From: JAEXNA01 sp050486105
GTDB taxonomy: Bacteria > Vulcanimicrobiota > Xenobia > Xenobiales > JADMJV01
Assembly (NCBI GenBank): GCA_050486105.1
Contig: JBJHCR010000395.1
Span: forward strand, 1 to 5,554
Direction of reading: 5' to 3'
Length of the DNA stretch: 5,554 nucleotides
Below the pieces are notes generated by a model, which saw nothing but the letters and a program-made list of their open reading frames with translations, was not told where the DNA came from and did not search any database. The position numbers and the translations under genes were made by a program. Each line of letters starts with the position of its first letter. Positions within the stretch are counted from its first letter, which is position 1. Below are positions 1 to 5,504 of the stretch, piece by piece.

Positions 1-344
1 CCGAGGCTGCTCCCGCTGAAGAAGTGGCCGAAGCCGCCCCCGCAGAAGCCGAGGCTGCACCCGCAGAAGAAGTGGCCGAATCCGCCCCCGCAGAAGCCGA
101 GGCTGCACCCGCAGAAGTGGCCGAAGCCGCGCCCGTAGAAGCCGAGGCTGCACCCGCAGAAGAAGTGGCTGAAGCCGCCCCCGCAGAAGCCGAGGCAGCT
201 CCCGCAGAGGAAGTGGCTGAAGCCGCCCCCGCAGAAGCCGAGGCTGCTCCCGCAGAAGTGGCTGAAGCCGCCCCCGCAGAAGCCGAGGCTGCTCCCGCTG
301 AAGAGGTGGCTACTCCTGCTGAAGAAGTAGCCGAAGCCGCCCCG
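1..344 (+). repeat. In-frame tandem repeat, 48/45-base units encoding Ala/Pro/Glu-rich 16/15-mers
   Basis: Units begin with a Val codon (GTG) at 24, 72, 117, 165, 213 and 258, followed by a short partial unit at 306-326 and a fading copy at 327-344; the array continues off the left edge. Each unit encodes a variant of VAEAAPAEAEAAPAEE. The 45-base units at 72 and 213 lack one of the paired Glu codons. Each unit also looks like an internal duplication of an EAAPAE-like heptamer. DNA identity between units is high, including synonymous sites (mainly GCA/GCT/GCC and CCC swaps), which suggests recent expansion or homogenisation. The encoded segment should be an extended, acidic, flexible stalk or linker. 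Confidence 0.93.
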
Positions 345-1835
345 GAATGGAAAGCTGCTGAAGAAGCCAAGGATCTTGAGCGAGCCTTAACCTTGATCCC
401 CCAAGATGAAGCCTTGCAGGAAGATCGTCATCGTTTGTTCCAGGCACTCGTCACCCAGAAGGAGGCCGAGGGCGACTTGGGACAAGCTCTCGAGGCCTCC
501 AAGCGTTGGCTGGCATCCGTGGGTGAAGAAAAGGCCGAAGAAGTCCGCTCAGTGCAGAGAAAACTGTATCGCAAGCGCTTGGACGAAACTGAGGGAGAGG
601 ATCTCATTGCCGCCTTCACTGGTCTGCAATCCTGCGGTGGCCAGCCCCTGGTGTTGACCACCGTACTCCTCCAAGTCTCTCAAAAAAGGGGGGATGCCGG
701 CTCCTGGAGCGATGCAGCAGCCTTGCTTGAAGTGGCCTCTGACCTCGAACTCACCGACAAACAGAAAGTGCAAATAGCCGATCTCTGGAAAGCCTACGCC
801 TTGGCGGAAGCCGAGGTAAGCCAAGAAGAGCGAATCGAGCGTGCGCTCAAAGAGAGCGAGAAAGCCTGCGGCTCGGACGCCAAGTTGCAGCTGCAACAGC
901 ACTTCGATCAACTTTCCATCGAAAATCTCCTTGAGAGTGAAAACTACGATGGTGCTGAAGCAGCTCTAGAGCAAAAGGCCTTGCCTGAAGGCACGAAACT
1001 GGCACTGTTGCTTCGAGCTTTAGAGGGTCAAGTCAAGGTCGCAGAGGCTAGCGACCCTGATAAGGTTGCTGAGCTCTATAGCAGAATTCAGGACCTTGCC
1101 CCGGATCACGCGGAAGCGTTAGAATTCCTGTCCCGCAGAAACGCTGAAGTCCAAGCTGATGCTGAAGCCAAAGCTCAGGAAGAGGCCCAGGCAGAAGCTG
1201 AAGCCAAGGCTCAGGATGACTCCCAGGCCAAGGACGGTGCCGATTCTTCAGAGGGTGAGACTCTCGACTTGCCTGAATCCCCCGATGAGGCACTCGAGAT
1301 GCTGAAAAAGATCTTGGCTGAAAGCCCCCGCAACGCCGCGGCTCATCGCGCCGCCTACGCCAAGTTCGGCGAGAAGGCGAACTCTCGGAAGCTCATAGAC
1401 CTCTATCGAGACCTCCAGAAACAGGACCCGAACAATCCAGATTTCTTATTGTATCTGGCCAGAGCCTACGGGCACGTTGGCAAAGACACCTTGGCTGTAG
1501 TCCAGTTTCGCAAGTTGCTGAGCGGGGAACCGCAGCCAGAGGTCTACCTTGATTTAACTCGTGCCTATCGGAGACTCCGAAAAATGGCCGATGCAGCCAA
1601 GACGGTGGACACTGCCCTGGAAGTCATGCCCAATCATCCTGGGCCGAAAAAAGAACAGGTGATCATCGTTTCCCTGAGCGGTCATCACGCCGAGGCTGGT
1701 CGTTTTGCCAAGGAAGCGCTGGAGATTCCAGGACTTTCAGACGAGGACAAAGCGTGGTTCGAGAAAGCAGCCCAAATCTCTGAGGCCGGCGAACAACTCC
1801 CCGAGACCATGACCGAGCCCCCCAACGAGTTCTAG
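1..1835 (+). CDS. TPR-type helical repeat protein with Ala/Pro/Glu-rich N-terminal tandem repeats (5'-partial)
   Basis: Seen: the frame is open from the left edge (first full codon at 3) to the TAG at 1833-1835. A GTG at 24 could serve as a start, but it lies inside a repeat that already runs to the left and recurs in every unit, so the true start is probably upstream. Counting that GTG as codon 1: residues 1-107 are Ala/Pro/Glu repeats; 109-372 are mostly helical and charged; 380-403 hold two 12-residue Ala/Glu/Lys/Gln units; 421-570 contain TPR-like helix pairs, the clearest at about 472-504 (LARAYGHVGK) and 505-538 (LTRAYRRLRKMADAAK), with a weaker one at 541-570. The tail (571-603) is acidic. 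Known: TPRs are protein-protein scaffolds. Inference: an adaptor or assembly protein on a flexible stalk. No catalytic motif is visible, and any signal peptide, membrane anchor or N-terminal domain would lie outside the window. The exact function is not recognised. Confidence 0.85.
   Translation, partial: EAAPAEEVAEAAPAEAEAAPAEEVAESAPAEAEAAPAEVAEAAPVEAEAAPAEEVAEAAPAEAEAAPAEEVAEAAPAEAEAAPAEVAEAAPAEAEAAPAEEVATPAEEVAEAAPEWKAAEEAKDLERALTLIPQDEALQEDRHRLFQALVTQKEAEGDLGQALEASKRWLASVGEEKAEEVRSVQRKLYRKRLDETEGEDLIAAFTGLQSCGGQPLVLTTVLLQVSQKRGDAGSWSDAAALLEVASDLELTDKQKVQIADLWKAYALAEAEVSQEERIERALKESEKACGSDAKLQLQQHFDQLSIENLLESENYDGAEAALEQKALPEGTKLALLLRALEGQVKVAEASDPDKVAELYSRIQDLAPDHAEALEFLSRRNAEVQADAEAKAQEEAQAEAEAKAQDDSQAKDGADSSEGETLDLPESPDEALEMLKKILAESPRNAAAHRAAYAKFGEKANSRKLIDLYRDLQKQDPNNPDFLLYLARAYGHVGKDTLAVVQFRKLLSGEPQPEVYLDLTRAYRRLRKMADAAKTVDTALEVMPNHPGPKKEQVIIVSLSGHHAEAGRFAKEALEIPGLSDEDKAWFEKAAQISEAGEQLPETMTEPPNEF
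1161..1232 (+). repeat. In-frame duplication of a 36-base unit (12-residue Ala/Glu/Lys/Gln repeat)
   Basis: Two adjacent 36-base units, 1161-1196 and 1197-1232, each start with an AEAKAQ segment. Their first 20 bases differ at a single synonymous position (AAA versus AAG for Lys); the remainder has diverged more, ending EEAQAE in the first unit and DDSQAK in the second. This second low-complexity block separates the central helical part of the TPR-type protein from its C-terminal TPR region. Its composition predicts a charged single helix or a flexible spacer. Confidence 0.8.
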
Positions 1836-1882
1836 GGAGCCAAAAACTCTATAGTCCTAAGGGCAAAGGATGCCGCGTTGCG
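1836..1882. other. Short gap between convergent genes, no clear terminator
   Basis: The two convergent stop codons are separated by 47 bases. A weak CTCTA (1847-1851) / TAGAG (1884-1888) pairing with a 32-base loop is the only inverted repeat noticed, and no T-run follows a stem on either strand. Termination may be Rho-dependent or use signals within the opposing genes. Confidence 0.5.
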
Positions 1883-2686
1883 CTAGAGGGAATCGTTGTT
1901 CCAAATCAAGAGTTGCCTTCCGGACCGACCGCCGCGGACAAATGAAGCGGCTCGGACCGCAAAGTCCCCTTTCTTTTGACCGCGCCAGGACAAACTCCAG
2001 AGGCCTACAAGCTCTTCGTCAGATTCGAGAACTCGTTCATCAGCATCTTCGCCCTGGAAAAAATTGTAGCACTCGGAAACAAGCCCTTCTTCATGGTGGT
2101 CATCGAGAGCTAGGAGTTCGCGCCAACGCGAGTTGCAAAAAAGTTGCTCTTTCGTCTCGCAGTCGAAAACGAGGAGCCCTGCAGGAAGGGTCTCAATGGC
2201 TCCACTCATCCAGTCCCAGCGAAGTTTCAAGGTCTTGGTGTGAGCCTTGAGCCTGTCTTGGATTTGTTTGATCTTGAGTGTCGAGCGAACCCGGGCTAGC
2301 AGCTCTTGAGGTTTGAAAGGCTTGGTCATGTAGCCGTGAGCTCCCAACTCTAGACCCCTGACAACGTCCTGAACCTCGTTCTGAACAGTCAGAAAGATCA
2401 CCGGAATATCTTTGGTCGAGGGTTCACTCTTCAGAGAGCGACAAGCCTCGAAGCCGCTCATTCGAGGCATCATTCCGTCCATCAAGATCAGATCAGGAAG
2501 AACCTCCCGAGCTTTCTCTACACCCTTCTCGCCGTCGTCTGCAGACACCACCTTACAGCCGATAGTCTCTAACCAGGTTTCCAGGAGAGTCACGATGTTT
2601 GGCTCATCATCGACCACCAAAACAGTGGCAGAAAGGTTCTCTTCGGGTTCTGGGCTCAAGGTTTCACTTACTTCTCCAGCTACCAT
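1883..2686 (-). CDS. Response regulator: receiver (REC) domain plus C-terminal PAS-like domain, no output domain
   Basis: The 267-residue product has a full receiver domain at about 20-137. The acidic pocket is D26-D27 (VLVVDDEPN), the phosphoacceptor is D70 (LILMDGMMP), the switch residues are T100 and Y119, and the invariant lysine is K122 (TKPFKP). A charged helix (about 128-158) leads to a PAS-like segment (about 160-263) with a typical ETLPAGLLVFD opening, a CNSRWRELLAL middle and a final strand ending in IWNND. Known: REC domains accept phosphate from sensor kinases. Inference: a cytoplasmic phosphorelay component acting through protein contacts, because no helix-turn-helix, GGDEF, HisKA or ATPase follows. 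The ATG at 2686 is chosen because GAGGAG sits 7 bases upstream of it and the REC fold starts 20 residues later. It converges on the TPR gene and diverges from the amidohydrolase gene. The PAS call is by pattern and less certain than REC. Confidence 0.93.
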   Translation of the reverse strand: MVAGEVSETLSPEPEENLSATVLVVDDEPNIVTLLETWLETIGCKVVSADDGEKGVEKAREVLPDLILMDGMMPRMSGFEACRSLKSEPSTKDIPVIFLTVQNEVQDVVRGLELGAHGYMTKPFKPQELLARVRSTLKIKQIQDRLKAHTKTLKLRWDWMSGAIETLPAGLLVFDCETKEQLFCNSRWRELLALDDHHEEGLVSECYNFFQGEDADERVLESDEELVGLWSLSWRGQKKGDFAVRAASFVRGGRSGRQLLIWNNDSL

Positions 2687-2693
2687 ATTCTCG

Positions 2694-2699
2694 CTCCTC
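2694..2699 (-). promoter_or_regulatory. Shine-Dalgarno site of the response regulator gene
   Basis: Read on the minus strand this is GAGGAG, a strong match to the anti-16S sequence, with a 7-base spacer (CGAGAAT) to the ATG at 2686. It is the best ribosome binding site in the window and fixes the start of the regulator. Confidence 0.8.
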
Positions 2700-2763
2700 G
2701 CCTGGGCAGTTCGTTATCAGGGAAGAGTCCGCCTTCTCATTCGTCTACGTCCTACGCACTTCT

Positions 2764-2806
2764 CCCAATGGGTGGCCTCCCGAGCCACAACACCCATGAT
2801 TGGGTG
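2764..2806. other. Mutually exclusive hairpins in the divergent intergenic region
   Basis: Two adjacent small stems can form together: GTGGC (2772-2776) with GCCAC (2784-2788) around a 7-base loop, and CACCCA (2791-2796) with TGGGTG (2801-2806) around TGAT. Alternatively one longer stem uses the same bases: CCCAATGGGTG (2764-2774) with 2791-2804, giving 6 plus 5 pairs with a 3-base bulge at 2796-2798, which excludes both small stems. On DNA this is overlapping dyad symmetry; on RNA from either strand it could be a two-state switch. The pairings are seen; a regulatory role is inference. Confidence 0.4.
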
Positions 2807-2842
2807 CCCGGGGTAGTTGCGCCTCGTTCATGGTCCATTGCT

Positions 2843-2860
2843 CCCTTCCCTTCGGGTGGG
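2843..2860 (+). other. Short hairpin with cUUCGg loop
   Basis: CCC (2843-2845) and CC (2849-2850) pair with GGG (2858-2860) and GG (2855-2856), closing a cUUCGg tetraloop at 2850-2855 with a small internal loop. The stable tetraloop exists only if the plus strand is transcribed, which would make it part of a leader for the amidohydrolase gene if a promoter lies upstream. No T-tract follows (GTCCCC is next), so it is not an intrinsic terminator. Confidence 0.35.
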
Positions 2861-2979
2861 TCCCCGGTCACTCGGACGCTCCTCAAGTCGGAGGCCTTAC
2901 GTAATCAGCCAACTCTACCTCGAGAACCCATCTTCCGAGAGAAGTTCGGAGCCTAAGCCAAGGAGACCAAACCAGAACA

Positions 2980-3008
2980 TTTTCACTGGGTCCTTCGGTC
3001 TCTATGAG
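2980..3008 (+). promoter_or_regulatory. Candidate sigma70-type promoter for the amidohydrolase/RNase H pair
   Basis: TTTTCA (2980-2985) matches the -35 consensus at four of six positions and TATGAG (3003-3008) matches the -10 at four of six, with a 17-base spacer. Transcription would begin near 3015, leaving a leader of about 40 bases before the ATG at 3056. The match is weak on its own; the exact spacing and the dyad over the -10 element add some weight. Confidence 0.3.
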
Positions 3009-3015
3009 TCATAGA
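3001..3015. promoter_or_regulatory. Perfect 15-base dyad, candidate operator
   Basis: TCTATGAGTCATAGA is two perfect 7-base half-sites around a central G. It ends 40 bases before the amidohydrolase start and overlaps the proposed -10 element, where a dimeric repressor would block RNA polymerase. The neighbouring regulator has no DNA-binding domain, so any binding protein would be encoded elsewhere. The symmetry is seen; the operator role is inferred. Confidence 0.45.
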
Positions 3016-3055
3016 TCCAAAAAGGGTCGCAAAGACGAAAAACGAACGGCCTACT

Positions 3056-4273
3056 ATGACATCCAAGATTCTCAAGAATGACTCTCTGCCTAGTCCGGAG
3101 GTATCCAAGCTCCGGGATGAAGTGGTGGCCCTCCGGCGAGACTTTCACCGTCACCCGGAGCTCGGCTTCGAGGAGTTCCGCACCGCCGCCAAGGTGGCAG
3201 ATTACCTCAGAAGAGTCGGACTCAACCCCATCACCGAAATCGCCAAGACTGGGGTCATTGCGGACATTGAAGGGGAATTGCCAGGTCCAACCATTCTTCT
3301 TCGAGCCGACATGGATGCTCTTCCCATCACCGAAGAAACCGGTCTTCCCTTCGCCTCAGAAACCGAAGGAAAGATGCATGCTTGTGGGCACGATGGACAT
3401 ACAGCCATCCTTCTGGTGACAGCAAAACTGCTGTGCCAGAACAGGAGCCAGCTTCGAGGAAAAGTTCGAGTCCTTTTTCAGCCAGCCGAAGAAGGACCTG
3501 GAGGGGCTGCACCCATGATTGCAGAGGGAGTCTTGGACGGAGTAGATCTGGCTCTAGGGCTTCATCTCTGGCTGCACCTACCGACTGGACAAGTGAACTT
3601 CTGCTCCGGTCCCATGTTGGCTGCGACTGATGAGTTCGAAGTCACAGTAGTGGGAGTTGGGACTCACGCTGCTTCGCCTCATCAAGGGATCGATCCGATT
3701 CCTGTGGCAGCCCAAATCGTCACTGGAACTCAGAATTTTATGGCCCGCACCATAGAACCCAAGCAACCCGCAGTTCTCTCTATCACCCAGTTCGTCAGTG
3801 ACAGTTCTGCTTACAATGTGATCGGTTCAAAAGTTCGACTCGCTGGAACTCTCAGAACTTACGACGAGGACATACGCAACGACATCAAGACCCGCTTCGA
3901 GCAGCTGGCACAGTTGACTGCCCAGGCCCACGGCGCCGAGGCCAAGGTCGTTTGGCGGGAAGGCTATCCCGTGTTGGTCAACGATTCCACTGTGGCCGCG
4001 ATCTGCGAAGAGGCCTGCCGAGAAAAGTTCGGCATGAAACCCCAAGACCAAAGACCTGACCCGAGATCTCTCGGGGGAGAAGACATGGCATTCTATCTGC
4101 AACGTCTTCCGGGTTGCTTCCTTTTCCTCGGGGCCTACAATGAAGCCACCCACGCTACCTACAACCATCATCATCCCAAGTTCACCATCGACGAAGATGC
4201 CTTGCCACTTGGCGTAGAACTTTTTCTGACCTGCCACGAACGCTTGAGTCGGGAATGGAGAACGCAAGGGTGA
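3056..4273 (+). CDS. M20D family metallo-amidohydrolase (N-acyl amino acid amidohydrolase / hippurate hydrolase-like)
   Basis: At 405 residues this has the normal M20D length and no signal peptide, so it is probably cytoplasmic. Family motifs appear in order: RRDFHRHPELGFEE (27-40), RADMDALPITEETGLPF (83-99), MHACGHDGHTA (107-117), FQPAEEGPGGA (141-151), LGLHLW (167-172), the inserted lid/dimerisation domain (about 190-300) with GTHAASPHQGIDP (202-214), then LGGEDMAFY (339-347) and HHHPKFTIDE (371-380). Expected metal ligands C110, H112, E146, H170 and H372 are present, with E145 as catalytic base. Known: the family cleaves amide bonds of N-acyl amino acids, hippurate or auxin-amino acid conjugates with two divalent metals. 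Inference: recovery of amino acids from acylated substrates; the actual substrate cannot be read from sequence. The ATG at 3056 has no good Shine-Dalgarno, but the family core begins soon after it and no better start is close. The 3' end overlaps the RNase H gene. Confidence 0.95.
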   Translation: MTSKILKNDSLPSPEVSKLRDEVVALRRDFHRHPELGFEEFRTAAKVADYLRRVGLNPITEIAKTGVIADIEGELPGPTILLRADMDALPITEETGLPFASETEGKMHACGHDGHTAILLVTAKLLCQNRSQLRGKVRVLFQPAEEGPGGAAPMIAEGVLDGVDLALGLHLWLHLPTGQVNFCSGPMLAATDEFEVTVVGVGTHAASPHQGIDPIPVAAQIVTGTQNFMARTIEPKQPAVLSITQFVSDSSAYNVIGSKVRLAGTLRTYDEDIRNDIKTRFEQLAQLTAQAHGAEAKVVWREGYPVLVNDSTVAAICEEACREKFGMKPQDQRPDPRSLGGEDMAFYLQRLPGCFLFLGAYNEATHATYNHHHPKFTIDEDALPLGVELFLTCHERLSREWRTQG

Positions 4274-5298
4274 CCGATCATAAGAAATCAGAGATCCCCT
4301 CTATTGATTTCGCAGTCGCTCAATCCCGAAAACGGGACCTCGACGGCTGGACTTCGCTCCAGCAACTCTCAGATTGGGTGGTCTACACCGATGGCTCGGC
4401 ACCGTTCAAGAATCCGGGAGGAGCTATCGGCTATTCCGCAGTCTTTCTTCTGGACAAAGATCGGGCCTGGGAACTCAAGGGTGGGGTACTCGGACGAACG
4501 ACAGACCCAGCCACAAGCAATAATAGGGCTGAGATCTCGGGGGTACTTTCCGTCCTAAAGGTGGTGGAAGCGTCTCGGGCAGAGTCTTCAGACAACCCGG
4601 TGAACGTAACCGTCTGGTGCGACAGTCAGTACGTCGTCAACTGTGCCGTTGGGCGATGGAAGAAGCACAAGAATACTGATCTGTGGAACCGGCTGGATCC
4701 TTTGCTCTTAAAGCTCAAGAGGGTCGGGGTCAAGGTCGCTTTTCAGTGGACACGAGCTCACGTAGGAACTCGCTGGAATGAAAGAGCCGATATCTTGGCC
4801 AAGCAGGGGGCCGAGGATGTGGTTGGCCACTCTCCCGCGACGGCCGAAGAAAAACCGCAAGCCGCCTCTGCCCCACGGAATTGTTCCCAGCCGCTGATCC
4901 AAGTGGTGAGCCGTATGCTCAAACCTGGTCTTGCTCGGGGGGTGGCCATCATCACCTTCAATGGGACTATGGTCAGAAAGGAAACCGGAACCCTCTCCGT
5001 CCAAACTTTAGATGAAGCGGAATATCGGACCGTTGAGCTAGCTCTCAAAGTGGCTGAAGCCACCCTGATGGACCAAGGAAGAGAACCGAAAAAAACGGAA
5101 CTGGCCGTAGTTTCTTGCCGAGATCTCATGCTCAAGCAACTCCGAGGAGACTATCAAGTGAAGAGTGCCAACCTCCAACCTTTGTACTTCGCCGCACTTA
5201 AGGCCAGTCGAAACTTCGGTAAAGTTGCGTGGCAGTTGGGCCAAAAATCTGAACTCCAGGGACTCCTAGAGACCCAAACTTCCGTCGAAGTCACCTAA
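4255..5298 (+). CDS. Tandem RNase H protein: active-type RNase HI domain plus degenerate RNase H-like domain
   Basis: This 347-residue protein has an RNase HI domain at about 40-185 with every catalytic residue: D46 (YTDGSAPFKNPGG), E93 (SNNRAEISGVL), D123 (WCDSQYVVN), H169 (TRAHVG) and D179 (NERADILAK). It should cut RNA in RNA/DNA hybrids using two metal ions, serving replication, R-loop removal and repair in the cytoplasm. A polar linker (186-212) leads to a second RNase H-like segment (213-340): AEYRTVELALKVAE keeps the E (E256), and LKQLRGDYQVKSANLQPLY resembles bacterial RVT_3-type RNase H, but the other catalytic acids appear lost. The protein is about twice the usual RNase HI length. 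ATG 4255 overlaps the amidohydrolase gene by 19 bases; GTG 4270 gives a GTGA stop/start overlap with GGAG at 4257-4260 and is an equally good start. The RNase HI domain is intact either way. The second-domain assignment is by pattern. Confidence 0.93.
   Translation: MENARVTDHKKSEIPSIDFAVAQSRKRDLDGWTSLQQLSDWVVYTDGSAPFKNPGGAIGYSAVFLLDKDRAWELKGGVLGRTTDPATSNNRAEISGVLSVLKVVEASRAESSDNPVNVTVWCDSQYVVNCAVGRWKKHKNTDLWNRLDPLLLKLKRVGVKVAFQWTRAHVGTRWNERADILAKQGAEDVVGHSPATAEEKPQAASAPRNCSQPLIQVVSRMLKPGLARGVAIITFNGTMVRKETGTLSVQTLDEAEYRTVELALKVAEATLMDQGREPKKTELAVVSCRDLMLKQLRGDYQVKSANLQPLYFAALKASRNFGKVAWQLGQKSELQGLLETQTSVEVT
4257..4260 (+). promoter_or_regulatory. Possible Shine-Dalgarno for an alternative GTG start at 4270
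   Basis: GGAG lies 9 bases before GTG 4270, whose last two bases with the next A form the TGA stop of the amidohydrolase gene. Such 4-base overlaps are typical of translational coupling. If this start is used, the RNase H protein is five residues shorter (342) than from the ATG at 4255, which has only a poor GAGTCGGGA upstream. Confidence 0.4.
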
Positions 5299-5309
5299 GG
5301 ATCTGGCCA

Positions 5310-5321
5310 GGAAGTACTTCC
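5310..5321. other. Perfect 12-base palindrome just after the RNase H gene
   Basis: GGAAGTACTTCC is self-complementary with no spacer and begins 12 bases after the TAA at 5296-5298. It could be a protein-binding dyad. As an RNA hairpin it would be weak because the loop must come from the palindrome itself, and no T-run follows, so it is not a convincing terminator. Confidence 0.35.
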
Positions 5322-5392
5322 CGATTTGGAGCACGGATCCATCCCGGCTGGCTTTGTTGCTTTCTCCTTATTTGTGTCAAACAAACCGCGTC

Positions 5393-5457
5393 GAAAGCGC
5401 CTTGCCACACCCACGAAAGCGCCTTGCCACACCCACGGGGACGCCGGGCCTACCCAC
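5393..5457. repeat. 22-base GC-rich tandem direct repeat, two identical units plus one diverged
   Basis: Two identical 22-base units lie head to tail at 5393-5414 and 5415-5436; both begin GAAAGCGCC and end CACCCAC. A third, 21-base diverged copy (5437-5457) begins GGGGACGCC and ends TACCCAC, and the next bases (5458-5465, GCAAGCGC) start like a fourth copy before the sequence turns back on itself. No coding frame of quality crosses it. The repeat feeds directly into the long hairpin. Confidence 0.85.
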
Positions 5458-5504
5458 GCAAGCGCGGGTTCCCGGCGCTTGCGTGGGTGGGCCCGGCGCC
5501 TCCG
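5436..5504. other. Very strong long hairpin built from inverted copies of the adjacent repeat
   Basis: Bases 5442-5465 pair with 5475-5498: 24 consecutive pairs with only one T-G wobble (5451/5489), around the 9-base loop GGGTTCCCG (5466-5474). Past one A/C mismatch (5441/5499) five more pairs form, from 5440/5500 to 5436/5504, including one G-T. The left arm consists of the diverged repeat units, and the right arm is their near-perfect inverted copy. The bases after the stem (AACTCGAAACTAGG) contain no T-tract, so it is not a canonical intrinsic terminator. It could stabilise the 3' end of the upstream mRNA, act as a REP-like dispersed palindrome, or be a small mobile-element remnant. Confidence 0.85.

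Noticed and set aside
24..26. GTG as the start of the TPR-type gene
   Set aside because: It lies inside a repeat unit, the frame stays open to the left edge, and the same GTG recurs in each unit; no ribosome binding site distinguishes it.
549..911. Minus-strand open frame of 120 codons inside the TPR-type gene
   Set aside because: Antisense to a coding region with clear protein character; no motif or ribosome binding site.
1870..2250. Plus-strand open frame of 126 codons
   Set aside because: It lies almost wholly antisense to the well-supported response regulator, has Arg/Ser-rich shadow composition and no family motifs.
3004..3012. ATGAGTCAT as a GCN4/AP-1 binding site
   Set aside because: It matches the eukaryotic bZIP consensus, but the setting is clearly bacterial; the resemblance is treated as coincidence and only the dyad symmetry is reported.
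2768..3014. Two overlapping small plus-strand frames in the divergent region
   Set aside because: Arg/Pro/Ser-rich translations, no ribosome binding sites and no recognisable domain; they overlap the hairpins and promoter-like signals.
4758..5135. Minus-strand open frame of 125 codons
   Set aside because: Antisense shadow of the RNase H gene.
4255..5298. Retroelement fragment, because RNase H accompanies reverse transcriptases
   Set aside because: No reverse transcriptase motif (such as YADD), integrase or terminal repeat is visible, and the domain resembles cellular RNase HI.
5393..5457. CRISPR array
   Set aside because: The two identical 22-base units are directly adjacent with no spacers, and no cas gene is present.
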